NCBI RefSeq assembly: GCF_900187445.1
Contig: NZ_FYEB01000015.1
Span: 1-64,000, forward strand
From: Pseudomonas sp. Irchel s3b2
GTDB lineage: Bacteria; Pseudomonadota; Gammaproteobacteria; Pseudomonadales; Pseudomonadaceae
Direction: 5' to 3'
Length of the DNA stretch: 64,000 nucleotides
The translations under genes were made by a program, and so were the position numbers. Position 1 is the first letter of the stretch; each line of letters begins with the position of its first letter. Positions 44,701 through 52,649 of the stretch are shown piece by piece. Below the pieces are notes generated by a model that did no database searches, had not been told where the DNA came from, and worked only from the letters and a program-made list of their open reading frames with translations.

Positions 44701-45578
44701 TTATTGATCTGGATCGGCTGGCGCTCGGCATAGGCGCCTTTGAGTTGCGGCGCGTTCAAACGAATCGCGGCGCGTTGCACGGTGCCCTTGCTCCAGTTAA
44801 TCCAGAACTCGCCACCTGCCTTGATCTCGGAAAAATTCCATTGCTGAGTCAGGCGCTCGGGTAACCATTTCGACCAATCACTTTGCGGCAGGCTCAGGTA
44901 AGCGTCCGCTTCGCCGTCCTTCCATTGGGCAGCGCGCAAACGGGTGCGCAGGCTCATCGCAACCGGCTGGCCGTCGGGCAAGGTCAAACGGGCATCGAGC
45001 CGCTGGCGGGATGGGCCGGTTTTCAAATTCAGGCCGACGTACGTCAGGGTCAGCGGCGACTCCCCCAATGGCTGCAAGGTGACCTGGCTGTCGAGCACCG
45101 ACAGCTGCTGGATCATCTGCATACGATTGAGCAGTTGCTCCGGATTCAGCGGCTGGTCTTGCTGCACCGGTAAACCTTCCAGCGCCCAATGACCGTCCTC
45201 ACCTTCCTTGAGGCTGATCTTCAGGCCGTTGAGTTCCAGATGTGCGATGCGCACTTCGCGCGCCAGCAGGCTGGCCCAGAGATCCGGCACCGCGCGCACC
45301 TGATCCAGGCGCAAGGCATTGGAACCCTCGCCGACCATCACGTCATGGGCCAGCAGAACCGGGGCGAGGCCGCTCCAGTTGCCTTCCAGCTTGCCGATTT
45401 GCAGGGGCATGCCCAAGGCATCGCTGGCTTTGTCTTCGACATCGGCACGGTACTCGGCCACCAGCGGCGTCAACTCCCGGCCGAGGCTGACGAACAGCGC
45501 CGTCAACACTAAAACCAACGCGCACAGGCCCAGGCCCCAGCGGGTCAGTGCGGCCAAAATGCGTGTCAGACGCTCCAT
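41775..45578 (-). CDS. yhdP: YhdP family AsmA-like protein
   Basis: A 1267-residue protein with one N-terminal helix (residues 10-31, AALTRWGLGLCALVLVLTAL) and a very long beta-rich periplasmic region. AsmA-like YhdP/TamB proteins form grooves that move phospholipids to the outer membrane. The ATG at 45578 has GGGAG upstream. The order nitrilase-yhdP-rng-maf-mreDCB matches PAO1. Confidence 0.93.
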   Translation of the reverse strand: MERLTRILAALTRWGLGLCALVLVLTALFVSLGRELTPLVAEYRADVEDKASDALGMPLQIGKLEGNWSGLAPVLLAHDVMVGEGSNALRLDQVRAVPDLWASLLAREVRIAHLELNGLKISLKEGEDGHWALEGLPVQQDQPLNPEQLLNRMQMIQQLSVLDSQVTLQPLGESPLTLTYVGLNLKTGPSRQRLDARLTLPDGQPVAMSLRTRLRAAQWKDGEADAYLSLPQSDWSKWLPERLTQQWNFSEIKAGGEFWINWSKGTVQRAAIRLNAPQLKGAYAERQPIQINNLALNGYFQRSSTGVLVTLDSLAMSLGDSRWESKLQFQQTAANDTAPELLHLQADRIDLTPLTPLLNALGPLPEGVATAVERLKVTGVLRNVLIDFRPAATDDSKFSFAANLEKVGFDAYRGAPAVRNVSGNISGDLGQGELRMDSKDFSLHLDPIFAKPWQYIQANARLTWKLDKEGFTLIAPYLKVLGEEGKIAGDFLIRLHFDHTREDYMDLRVGLVDGDGRYTAKYLPTVLSPGLDEWLRTAILKGAVDEGFFQYQGSLNHGAAETARSISLFFKVHDAELAFQPGWPHVSKVSGDVFIEDSGVRILASKGQLLDTQVSDVYVNIPRVPAGQSTHLFLDGAFAGGLGDGLKILQEAPIGTADTFAGWEGEGDLQGKLKLDIPLVKGERPKILVDFKTDKARLKLREPTLELTQLKGDFRFDSIKGLSGQKITARVFDKPVTARIHAEGREGKLITRITASSEVEVKKLTEWLNVTQPLPVTGMIPYQLQLNLDGVDSQLMVSSNLKGVAVDLPAPFGMAADVGRDTVFRMTLQGPERRYWVNYGELANFTFAAPTGNFAAGRGELFLGGGNAVLPGAKGLRVRGVLSELDVAPWQDLLSKYAGQDPEGSAKQLLSGADFKIGKLSGFGTTFDQASVQLTRKPAAWSLQLDSQQAKGSAVIADAKAAPIAVNLQYVRLPARDPTALADENSPDPLATVDPTKIPALDVTINQLFQGPDLVGAWHLKIRPTAKGIAFNNLDLGLKGIFLQGSGGWEGTPGNSSSWYKGRIRGKNLADVLKGWGFAPSVTSEEFHMDVDGRWPGSPAWLATKRFSGSLDASLKKGQFVEVEGSAQALRVFGLLNFNSIGRRLRLDFSDLFGKGLSYDRVKGLLVASNGVYVTREPILMTGPSSNVELNGTLDLVGDQIDAKLLVTLPVTNNLPIAALIVGAPAVGGALFLIDKLIGDRVARFASVKYTVKGPWKEPKITFDKPF

Positions 45579-45653
45579 GTCAGTTGGCTCCCATGGCAAA
45601 AATACTGCAAAAAGCTGAGGCCAGCCGCTCTAGTGGAGTTGAAACCCAACGAT

Positions 45654-47111
45654 TCAGAGCAACACCACGTCGTATTGTTCCTGGGAATACATGGTTTCCA
45701 CCTGGAACCGAATGGTGCGCCCGATAAAGTCTTCGAGCTCTGCGACGTTGCCCGACTCTTCGTCGAGCAAACGGTCGACCACTTTCTGGTTCGCCAGCAC
45801 CCGATAACCTTCGGCCTGATAGGCCCGGGCCTCACGCAGGATTTCACGGAAGATCTCGTAGCACACGGTTTCCGGAGTCTTGAGCTTGCCGCGACCCTGG
45901 CAGCTGTTGCACGGTTCGCACAACACTTGCTCAAGACTTTCGCGGGTGCGCTTGCGGGTCATCTGCACCAGGCCCAACTCGGTGATGCCGATGATGTTGG
46001 TCTTGGCGTGATCGCGTTCCAGTTGCTTCTCGAGGGTGCGCAACACCTGACGCTGATGTTCTTCATCTTCCATGTCGATGAAGTCGATAATGATGATCCC
46101 GCCCAGGTTACGCAGGCGCAGCTGACGGGCAATGGCGGTGGCGGCTTCGAGGTTGGTCTTGAAGATGGTTTCTTCGAGGTTGCGATGACCAACAAAAGCG
46201 CCGGTATTGACGTCGATGGTGCTCATGGCTTCCGCCGGATCGATCACCAGATAGCCGCCGGACTTGAGCGGCACTTTGCGTTCCAGGGCTTTCTGGATTT
46301 CGTCTTCGACGCCATACAAGTCGAAGATCGGCCGTTCACCTGGGTAATGCTCCAAACGGTCGGCGATTTCCGGCATCAGTTCGGCGACGAACTGCGTGGT
46401 TTTCTGGAAAGTTTCCCGCGAATCGATACGAATCTTCTCGATCTTCGGGCTCACCAGATCGCGTAAGGTGCGCAGCGCCAGGCCGAGGTCTTCGTAGATC
46501 ACACTCGGCGCGCTGATGGTCTTGATCTGGTCGTTGATCTGGTCCCAGAGCCTGCGCAGGTAGCGGATGTCCATGAGGATCTCATCAGCCCCGGCCCCTT
46601 CGGCAGCAGTGCGCAAAATGAAACCGCCGGCTTCCTTGATGCCTTCTGTGGCCACGCAGTCGGTGACCACTTGCTTGAGGCGTTCGCGCTCGGCTTCGTC
46701 TTCGATCTTCAGGGAAATGCCGACGTGGGCGGTGCGCGGCATGTACACCAGATAGCGCGACGGAATCGACAGTTGCGTTGTCAGGCGTGCGCCTTTGGAG
46801 CCGATCGGATCCTTGGTGACTTGCACCACCAGGCTTTGACCTTCATGAACCAGCGCGCTGATGCTCTCCACCGTCGGGCCTTCGCGAAGAGAAATTTCCG
46901 AAGCATGAATGAACGCGGCACGGTCCAGGCCGATGTCGACGAAAGCGGCCTGCATGCCCGGCAATACCCGCACGACTTTGCCTTTATAGATGTTGCCGAC
47001 GATCCCGCGCTTTTGCGTGCGCTCGACGTGGACCTCTTGCAGGACACCGTTTTCGACCACCGCCACGCGCGATTCCATCGGCGTGATGTTGATCAGGATC
47101 TCTTCACTCAT
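45654..47111 (-). CDS. rng: Ribonuclease G
   Basis: A 485-residue endoribonuclease for rRNA and mRNA processing. S1 domain: GNIYKGKVVRVLPGMQAAFV (in parts). The catalytic Asp stretch reads VDVNTGAFVGHRN, and the zinc link CEPCNSCQGRG near residue 400 is present. The start at 47111 (MSEEILINITP) is the conserved opening. Confidence 0.97.
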   Translation of the reverse strand: MSEEILINITPMESRVAVVENGVLQEVHVERTQKRGIVGNIYKGKVVRVLPGMQAAFVDIGLDRAAFIHASEISLREGPTVESISALVHEGQSLVVQVTKDPIGSKGARLTTQLSIPSRYLVYMPRTAHVGISLKIEDEAERERLKQVVTDCVATEGIKEAGGFILRTAAEGAGADEILMDIRYLRRLWDQINDQIKTISAPSVIYEDLGLALRTLRDLVSPKIEKIRIDSRETFQKTTQFVAELMPEIADRLEHYPGERPIFDLYGVEDEIQKALERKVPLKSGGYLVIDPAEAMSTIDVNTGAFVGHRNLEETIFKTNLEAATAIARQLRLRNLGGIIIIDFIDMEDEEHQRQVLRTLEKQLERDHAKTNIIGITELGLVQMTRKRTRESLEQVLCEPCNSCQGRGKLKTPETVCYEIFREILREARAYQAEGYRVLANQKVVDRLLDEESGNVAELEDFIGRTIRFQVETMYSQEQYDVVLL

Positions 47112-47168
47112 GGCAGGGTCTCGTTCAGGCATGTTCACGATAATGGCCGCATCTTGTCAGTACGACGC

Positions 47169-47765
47169 TCAGCGCGCGTTAAGGGTTTGCCAACAGGGTA
47201 TGCCGAAATGGCCGAGTAGCTCGAAGGTTTCGCACAGCGGCAATCCGACCACCGCCGAATAGCTGCCATTGAGCCCGGCGACGAACACCGCACCCAATCC
47301 TTGAATCCCGTAGCCGCCAGCCTTGTCCCGGGGTTCGCCGCTGGCCCAGTAGGCCGACGCTTCGTCGCGATCGATGGTGCGAAAACGCACCAGACTGCGC
47401 ACCACCAAAGACTCGCAGCGCTCGCCATCGCGCACTGCAATCGCTGTCAGCACTTCATGCTCACATCCGGACAACAGCATTAGCATGGCGCACGCGTCGG
47501 CTTCGTCCACCGGCTTGCCGAGAATTTTCCCGTCCAGCACCACGGCGGTGTCGGCACCCAGCACGCAGAAATCCGCGTCGGACACGACCGTTCCATGCCC
47601 GGCTTCGGCCTTGCCGCGCGCCAGACGCTCGACATAGGCCGATGGGGATTCTTCAGATAAAGGGGTTTCATCGATGTCAGCGCTGATGACGGAGAACGAC
47701 ACGCCGATCTGCGTGAGCAGTTCACGCCGACGCGGCGAACCTGAGGCGAGGTACAGCTGTTTCAT
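47169..47765 (-). CDS. maf: Maf-like nucleoside triphosphate pyrophosphatase
   Basis: A 198-residue Maf/YhdE-type dTTP/UTP pyrophosphatase that removes modified nucleotides. LASGSPRRRELLTQIGV, RLARGKAEAG and LGADTAVVLDGKILGKP are the family motifs. The ATG at 47765 is preferred over a TTG three bases earlier. Confidence 0.95.
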   Translation of the reverse strand: MKQLYLASGSPRRRELLTQIGVSFSVISADIDETPLSEESPSAYVERLARGKAEAGHGTVVSDADFCVLGADTAVVLDGKILGKPVDEADACAMLMLLSGCEHEVLTAIAVRDGERCESLVVRSLVRFRTIDRDEASAYWASGEPRDKAGGYGIQGLGAVFVAGLNGSYSAVVGLPLCETFELLGHFGIPCWQTLNAR

Positions 47766-47855
47766 CAAGACATCTCCCTGCTAGCGCCCTGTCTCACAAA
47801 TACTGTTCCTTTTCGGCGAGACAGAGCACCAGGTGCGGGCACATGCCTGACCGAA

Positions 47856-48347
47856 TTAATTGATTTTGTAGCGTCGACGCAAACCGCGCAAACCGTAGCT
47901 GATCCATGGCCAGAGCAATGCGCTGACCAGTGCCGGCAACACCAGTGCCAGGGTCGGCTGACGATTGCCGGTCAGGGCGCTCAGCCACAACTGAACCAAT
48001 TGGGCGAGGCCGAAGATCACCAGGATCACCAGGCTCTGTTGCCACATCGGGAACATGCGCAGGCGCTGTTGCAACGACAGCACCAGGAAAGTAATGAGCG
48101 TGAGGATCAACGCGTTCTGGCCCAGCAACGTGCCATACAGCACGTCTTCGGCCAACCCCAGGCACCAGGCGGTCACCATGCCGACTTTCTGCGGCAGGGC
48201 CAACACCCAGAACGCCAACAGCAAGGCCAGCCACAGAGGACGCAGGATTTCCATGAACTGCGGCAGCGGCGAAACGCTGAGCAGCATGCCGATGGCGAAG
48301 GTCAGCCAGACCATCCAACCGTTTTTGGATGAAGTAGTACCGCCCAT
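47856..48347 (-). CDS. mreD: Rod shape-determining protein MreD
   Basis: A 163-residue hydrophobic inner-membrane protein with about five helices. It is part of the elongasome with MreB and MreC. It shares one base with the mreC stop codon, indicating coupling. Confidence 0.93.
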   Translation of the reverse strand: MGGTTSSKNGWMVWLTFAIGMLLSVSPLPQFMEILRPLWLALLLAFWVLALPQKVGMVTAWCLGLAEDVLYGTLLGQNALILTLITFLVLSLQQRLRMFPMWQQSLVILVIFGLAQLVQLWLSALTGNRQPTLALVLPALVSALLWPWISYGLRGLRRRYKIN

Positions 48348-49492
48348 TATTCTCTTCCCCCAGTGGTGGCCGGCGCGGAGACAGGCGGTTTGGCAGCAGG
48401 CTTCACGGCAGCAGGCTGGGCCGTCGGTGGTTTGGCGGCGGCCGGTGCAGACGCGGGTGGCTTGCCGGCAGCATGGACAGCGGCAGGTTTTGCCGGCGTC
48501 GCGGCAGCAGGTGCCGTCGCAGGAGCAGCCGGAACAGCCGGAGCAGCGACGGCAGCCGGGATCACCGACACAGCCGGTTTCGGCACAGTCGCAGGAATGA
48601 TCGGCCCACCGCCGTGCTGGTCCAGCGCTTCCTGAGCCTGGGCGGCGTCGTTGGCGCGCTCCTCGGCGGTGCGTCCGTCACTGAATACCAACAACAGATA
48701 ACGGCTGCGGTTCAACGCGGCGGTCGGCACGGCACGGACGATGGCGAACGGCTGGCCGGAATCGTGGATCACTTCCTTAACCGTCGCCACCGGGTAACCC
48801 GCAGGGAAACGCTGACCGAGGCCGGAACTGACCAGCAGATCGCCTTCTTTAATGTCGGCGGTATCGGCCACATGACGCAGCTCAAGGCGTTCCGGGTTAC
48901 CGGTGCCGCTGGCAATCGCCCGCAGACCGTTACGGTTCACCTGCACCGGAATGCTGTGGGTGGTGTCAGTCAGCAACAGGACGCGGGAGGTGTATGGCAT
49001 CAACTCAACCACCTGGCCCATCAGGCCCCGTGCATCGAGCACCGGCTGACCGAGGACCACACCGTCGCGCTCACCTTTATTGATGATGATGCGATGGGTA
49101 AAGGGGTTGGGGTCCATGCCGATCAACTCGGCCACTTCGACCTTCTCGTTGACCAGCGCAGAAGAGTTGAGCAACTCGCGCAGCCGAACGTTCTGTTCGG
49201 TGAGGGCGGCAAGCTTTTGCATGCGCCCCTGCAACAGCAGGTTTTCGGTTTTGAGTTTTTCGTTTTCGGCGACCAGTTCGGTCCGGCTGCCAAACTGGCT
49301 GGCCACACCCTGCCATAACCGCTGCGGCAGGTCGGTGATCCAGTAGGACTGCATCAGCACCAGCGACATTTGGCTACGCACTGGCTTGAGCAGTGTGAAG
49401 CGGGCATCGACCACCATCAGCGCGACCGATAGCACGGCCAGCACCAACAAGCGCACGCCCAGTGAGGGGCCTTTGGTGAAAAGCGGTTTAAT
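48347..49492 (-). CDS. mreC: Rod shape-determining protein MreC, probable ATT start
   Basis: A bitopic protein of 381 residues if begun at an ATT at 49492 (giving (M)IKPLFTKGPSLGVRLLV); a GTG at 49456 would give 369. A strong GGGAGGAG sits 6 bases before the ATT, while the GTG has nothing recognisable upstream. One helix (about residues 15-33), a coiled coil (LVAENEKLKTENLLLQGR) and the beta-rich periplasmic domain follow. The C-terminal 80 residues are rich in Ala, Pro and Lys. It links MreB to cell-wall enzymes. Confidence 0.93.
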   Translation of the reverse strand: MKPLFTKGPSLGVRLLVLAVLSVALMVVDARFTLLKPVRSQMSLVLMQSYWITDLPQRLWQGVASQFGSRTELVAENEKLKTENLLLQGRMQKLAALTEQNVRLRELLNSSALVNEKVEVAELIGMDPNPFTHRIIINKGERDGVVLGQPVLDARGLMGQVVELMPYTSRVLLLTDTTHSIPVQVNRNGLRAIASGTGNPERLELRHVADTADIKEGDLLVSSGLGQRFPAGYPVATVKEVIHDSGQPFAIVRAVPTAALNRSRYLLLVFSDGRTAEERANDAAQAQEALDQHGGGPIIPATVPKPAVSVIPAAVAAPAVPAAPATAPAAATPAKPAAVHAAGKPPASAPAAAKPPTAQPAAVKPAAKPPVSAPATTGGRE

Positions 49493-49577
49493 AAGCCGCT
49501 CCTCCCAGGCAAATGTTCTCTTTATTCATACGGCATCAAACCGGCCTGGATGCAGACTGACAGAAGATAAACGCCAA

Positions 49578-49603
49578 CAGGCAGCACTGCAAAGTGCTGC
49601 CTG
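49578..49603 (-). other. Intercistronic hairpin between mreB and mreC
   Basis: CAGGCAGCACT and AGTGCTGCCTG form a perfect 11-bp stem around a GCAA loop. It is followed by no T run on the minus strand. It lies in the 143-bp gap after mreB, so it may lower expression of mreC and mreD relative to mreB. Confidence 0.6.
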
Positions 49604-49635
49604 CGCGCTCAACAGCATAGAGGCGATCCGGCAAC

Positions 49636-50673
49636 TTATTCGCTGGAAAGCAGATCCATGGTGTGTTTATCCATCATTTCCAATGCACGGCCACCGCCGC
49701 GAGCAACGCAGGTCAGCGGGTCTTCGGCGACGATCACCGGCAGACCGGTTTCCTGGGCCAGCAACTTGTCGAGGTCGCGCAGCAAGGCGCCACCACCGGT
49801 CAGTACCAGACCACGCTCGGCGATATCCGATGCCAGCTCCGGAGGCGATTGCTCCAGCGCACTTTTCACAGCCTGAACGATGGTGGCCAGGGACTCTTGC
49901 AGAGCTTCCAGCACTTCGTTGGAGTTCAGGGTGAATGCGCGTGGAACGCCTTCGGCCAGGTTACGGCCACGAACGTCGACTTCACGAACTTCGCCGCCTG
50001 GGTAGGCCGTACCGATTTCCTGTTTGATGCGCTCGGCGGTGGACTCGCCGATCAGGCTGCCGTAATTGCGACGCACATAGGTGATGATCGCTTCGTCGAA
50101 GCGGTCGCCGCCAACCCGTACGGATTCAGCGTAGACCACACCGTTGAGGGAGATCAGCGCGATTTCAGTGGTACCGCCACCGATATCGACCACCATCGAA
50201 CCGCGCGCTTCTTCAACCGGCAGACCGGCACCGATTGCAGCGGCCATCGGCTCTTCGATCAGGAATACTTCACGGGCACCGGCACCAAGGGCCGATTCAC
50301 GGATGGCACGACGCTCAACCTGGGTGGATTTGCATGGAACGCAGATCAGCACACGAGGGCTAGGCTGCAGAAAGCTGTTTTCGTGAACCTTGTTGATAAA
50401 GTACTGCAGCATTTTTTCGCAGACGCTGAAGTCGGCGATCACGCCGTCCTTCATCGGACGAATGGCAGCAATGTTGCCCGGCGTACGACCGAGCATGCGC
50501 TTGGCCTCGGTGCCGACAGCAACGACACTTTTCTGATTACCGTGTGTCCGAATAGCCACAACGGAGGGCTCATTCAGGACAATACCGCGCTCGCGCACGT
50601 AAATAAGGGTGTTGGCAGTGCCCAGGTCAATGGAAAGATCGCTGGAAAACATGCCACGCAGTTTCTTGAACAT
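49636..50673 (-). CDS. mreB: Rod shape-determining protein MreB
   Basis: A 345-residue bacterial actin. The phosphate-1 motif is SIDLGTANTLIYV, the VVDIGGGTTEIALI motif follows, and the C-terminal GGGALLRDLDKLL is present. It organises lateral wall growth. It is divergent from gatC with a 210-bp shared promoter region. Confidence 0.97.
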   Translation of the reverse strand: MFKKLRGMFSSDLSIDLGTANTLIYVRERGIVLNEPSVVAIRTHGNQKSVVAVGTEAKRMLGRTPGNIAAIRPMKDGVIADFSVCEKMLQYFINKVHENSFLQPSPRVLICVPCKSTQVERRAIRESALGAGAREVFLIEEPMAAAIGAGLPVEEARGSMVVDIGGGTTEIALISLNGVVYAESVRVGGDRFDEAIITYVRRNYGSLIGESTAERIKQEIGTAYPGGEVREVDVRGRNLAEGVPRAFTLNSNEVLEALQESLATIVQAVKSALEQSPPELASDIAERGLVLTGGGALLRDLDKLLAQETGLPVIVAEDPLTCVARGGGRALEMMDKHTMDLLSSE

Positions 50674-50883
50674 GGGAAAGGGACCCTAGGCAACGCGTGG
50701 GTAAAAAAGTGCGGCAAACTCTAACAACGACAGGGATTTTGGGCAAGGCGCCAATATGTTAAATTGGCCGCTTTTCTGTGCACCAAGCCCCACAATCGCG
50801 GCCTTGAGACCGTAGAAATGCGGTAGTGTTCCGACAATCTAACACACGGACGCCGTCCGTTCTGTTTTCCACTGGAGAATCCC

Positions 50884-51171
50884 ATGGCGCTTGAACGCTC
50901 CGACGTGGAAAAAATCGCTCATCTGGCCTGCCTTGGCCTCAATGATGCCGATCTTCCACACATCACTTCGGCCCTGAACAGCATTCTCGGGCTGGTCGAC
51001 GAAATGCAAGCGGTCGATACCGACGGTATCGAGCCGCTGGCCCACCCATTGGAAGCGAGCCAGCGTCTGCGTGCAGACGTCGTGACCGAAACCAATCATC
51101 GCGAGGCCTATCAGTCCATCGCACCAGCGGTCGAAAACGGCCTGTATCTGGTTCCGAAAGTCATCGACTAA
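50884..51171 (+). CDS. gatC: Aspartyl/glutamyl-tRNA amidotransferase subunit C
   Basis: A 95-residue stabilising subunit. VEKIAHLACLGLNDADLPHI and DGIEPLAHPLEASQRLRADV are the conserved parts. TGGAGA lies before the ATG. It is first in gatCAB. Confidence 0.95.
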   Translation: MALERSDVEKIAHLACLGLNDADLPHITSALNSILGLVDEMQAVDTDGIEPLAHPLEASQRLRADVVTETNHREAYQSIAPAVENGLYLVPKVID

Positions 51172-51187
51172 AGGGAAAGAGCCTGCA

Positions 51188-52639
51188 ATGCATCAATTGA
51201 CTCTGGCCGAGATCGCCCGCGGACTCGCCGATAAAAAGTTTTCTTCCGAAGAGCTGACCAAAGTCCTGCTGGCGCGCATCGCCCAGCTCGATCCGCAGCT
51301 CAACAGTTTCATCAGCCTCACCGAAGACCTGGCGCTCCAGCAGGCGAAAGCCGCTGACGCTCGTCGGGCCAACGGTGAGAGCGGCGCCCTGCTCGGCGCG
51401 CCGATCGCCCACAAAGACCTGTTCTGCACCCAGGGCATCCGCACCAGCTGCGGTTCGAAGATGCTCGACAACTTCAAAGCCCCGTACGACGCCACCGTGG
51501 TTGCCAAACTGGCCGCTGCCGGGGCCGTGACCCTGGGCAAGACCAACATGGACGAATTCGCCATGGGGTCGGCCAACGAGTCGAGCTATTACGGCGCGGT
51601 GAAAAACCCGTGGAACCTGGACTACGTTCCGGGCGGCTCGTCTGGCGGTTCGGCTGCGGCAGTGGCCGCTCGTCTGTTGCCAGCGGCGACGGGCACCGAC
51701 ACCGGCGGTTCGATTCGTCAACCTGCCGCGCTGACCAACCTCACCGGCCTGAAACCGACGTACGGTCGCGTTTCGCGCTGGGGCATGATCGCCTACGCGT
51801 CCAGCCTCGATCAGGGCGGTCCATTGGCCCGCACCGCCGAAGACTGCGCGATCCTGCTGCAAGGCATGGCCGGCTTCGATCCAAATGACTCCACCAGCAT
51901 CGATGAACCCGTGCCTGATTACAGCGCCAGCCTCAACGGTTCGCTGCAAGGCCTGCGCATCGGCGTGCCGAAGGAATACTTCAGCGCAGGTCTGGACCCG
52001 CGTATTGCCGACCTGGTCATGGCCAGCGTTGAAGAGCTGAAAAAGCTCGGCGCCGTGGTCAAGGAAATCAGCCTGCCGAACATGCAGCACGCAATCCCTG
52101 CGTACTACGTGATCGCCCCGGCGGAAGCGTCCTCCAACCTGTCGCGTTTCGACGGCGTGCGTTTCGGCTATCGCTGCGAAGACCCGAAAAACCTGGAAGA
52201 CCTGTACAAGCGTTCCCGTGGCGAAGGTTTCGGCCCGGAAGTGCAGCGCCGGATCATGGTCGGCGCCTACGCGCTGTCGGCCGGTTACTACGACGCCTAT
52301 TACCTGAAAGCGCAGAAGATCCGTCGCCTGATCAAGAACGACTTCATGGCGGCCTTCAACGAGGTCGACATCATCCTCGGCCCAACCACGCCGAATCCGG
52401 CCTGGAAGCTCGGCGCCAAGAACAGTGACCCGGTCGCTGCGTACCTGGAAGACGTCTACACCATTACCGCCAACCTCGCCGGTCTGCCGGGCTTGTCCAT
52501 GCCTGCAGGTTTTGTCGATGGCCTGCCGGTCGGCGTGCAGTTGCTCGCCCCGTATTTCCAGGAAGGCCGCCTGTTGAACGTTGCCCATCAGTATCAGTTG
52601 AACACTGACTGGCACACCCGCACCCCAACCGGCTTCTGA
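51188..52639 (+). CDS. gatA: Aspartyl/glutamyl-tRNA amidotransferase subunit A
   Basis: A 483-residue amidase that frees ammonia from glutamine. The Ser-cisSer-Lys triad reads as Lys76 (APIAHKDLF), Ser151 (PGGSSGGSAA) and Ser175 (TGGSIRQPA). It provides ammonia for converting misacylated Asp-tRNA(Asn) or Glu-tRNA(Gln). It follows gatC by 16 bp. Confidence 0.97.
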   Translation: MHQLTLAEIARGLADKKFSSEELTKVLLARIAQLDPQLNSFISLTEDLALQQAKAADARRANGESGALLGAPIAHKDLFCTQGIRTSCGSKMLDNFKAPYDATVVAKLAAAGAVTLGKTNMDEFAMGSANESSYYGAVKNPWNLDYVPGGSSGGSAAAVAARLLPAATGTDTGGSIRQPAALTNLTGLKPTYGRVSRWGMIAYASSLDQGGPLARTAEDCAILLQGMAGFDPNDSTSIDEPVPDYSASLNGSLQGLRIGVPKEYFSAGLDPRIADLVMASVEELKKLGAVVKEISLPNMQHAIPAYYVIAPAEASSNLSRFDGVRFGYRCEDPKNLEDLYKRSRGEGFGPEVQRRIMVGAYALSAGYYDAYYLKAQKIRRLIKNDFMAAFNEVDIILGPTTPNPAWKLGAKNSDPVAAYLEDVYTITANLAGLPGLSMPAGFVDGLPVGVQLLAPYFQEGRLLNVAHQYQLNTDWHTRTPTGF

Positions 52640-52649
52640 GGAGAAACAC

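Noticed and set aside
43197..44864. 555-codon plus-strand open frame opposite yhdP
   Set aside because: It is antisense to the repetitive beta-strand region of yhdP and contains no known domain.
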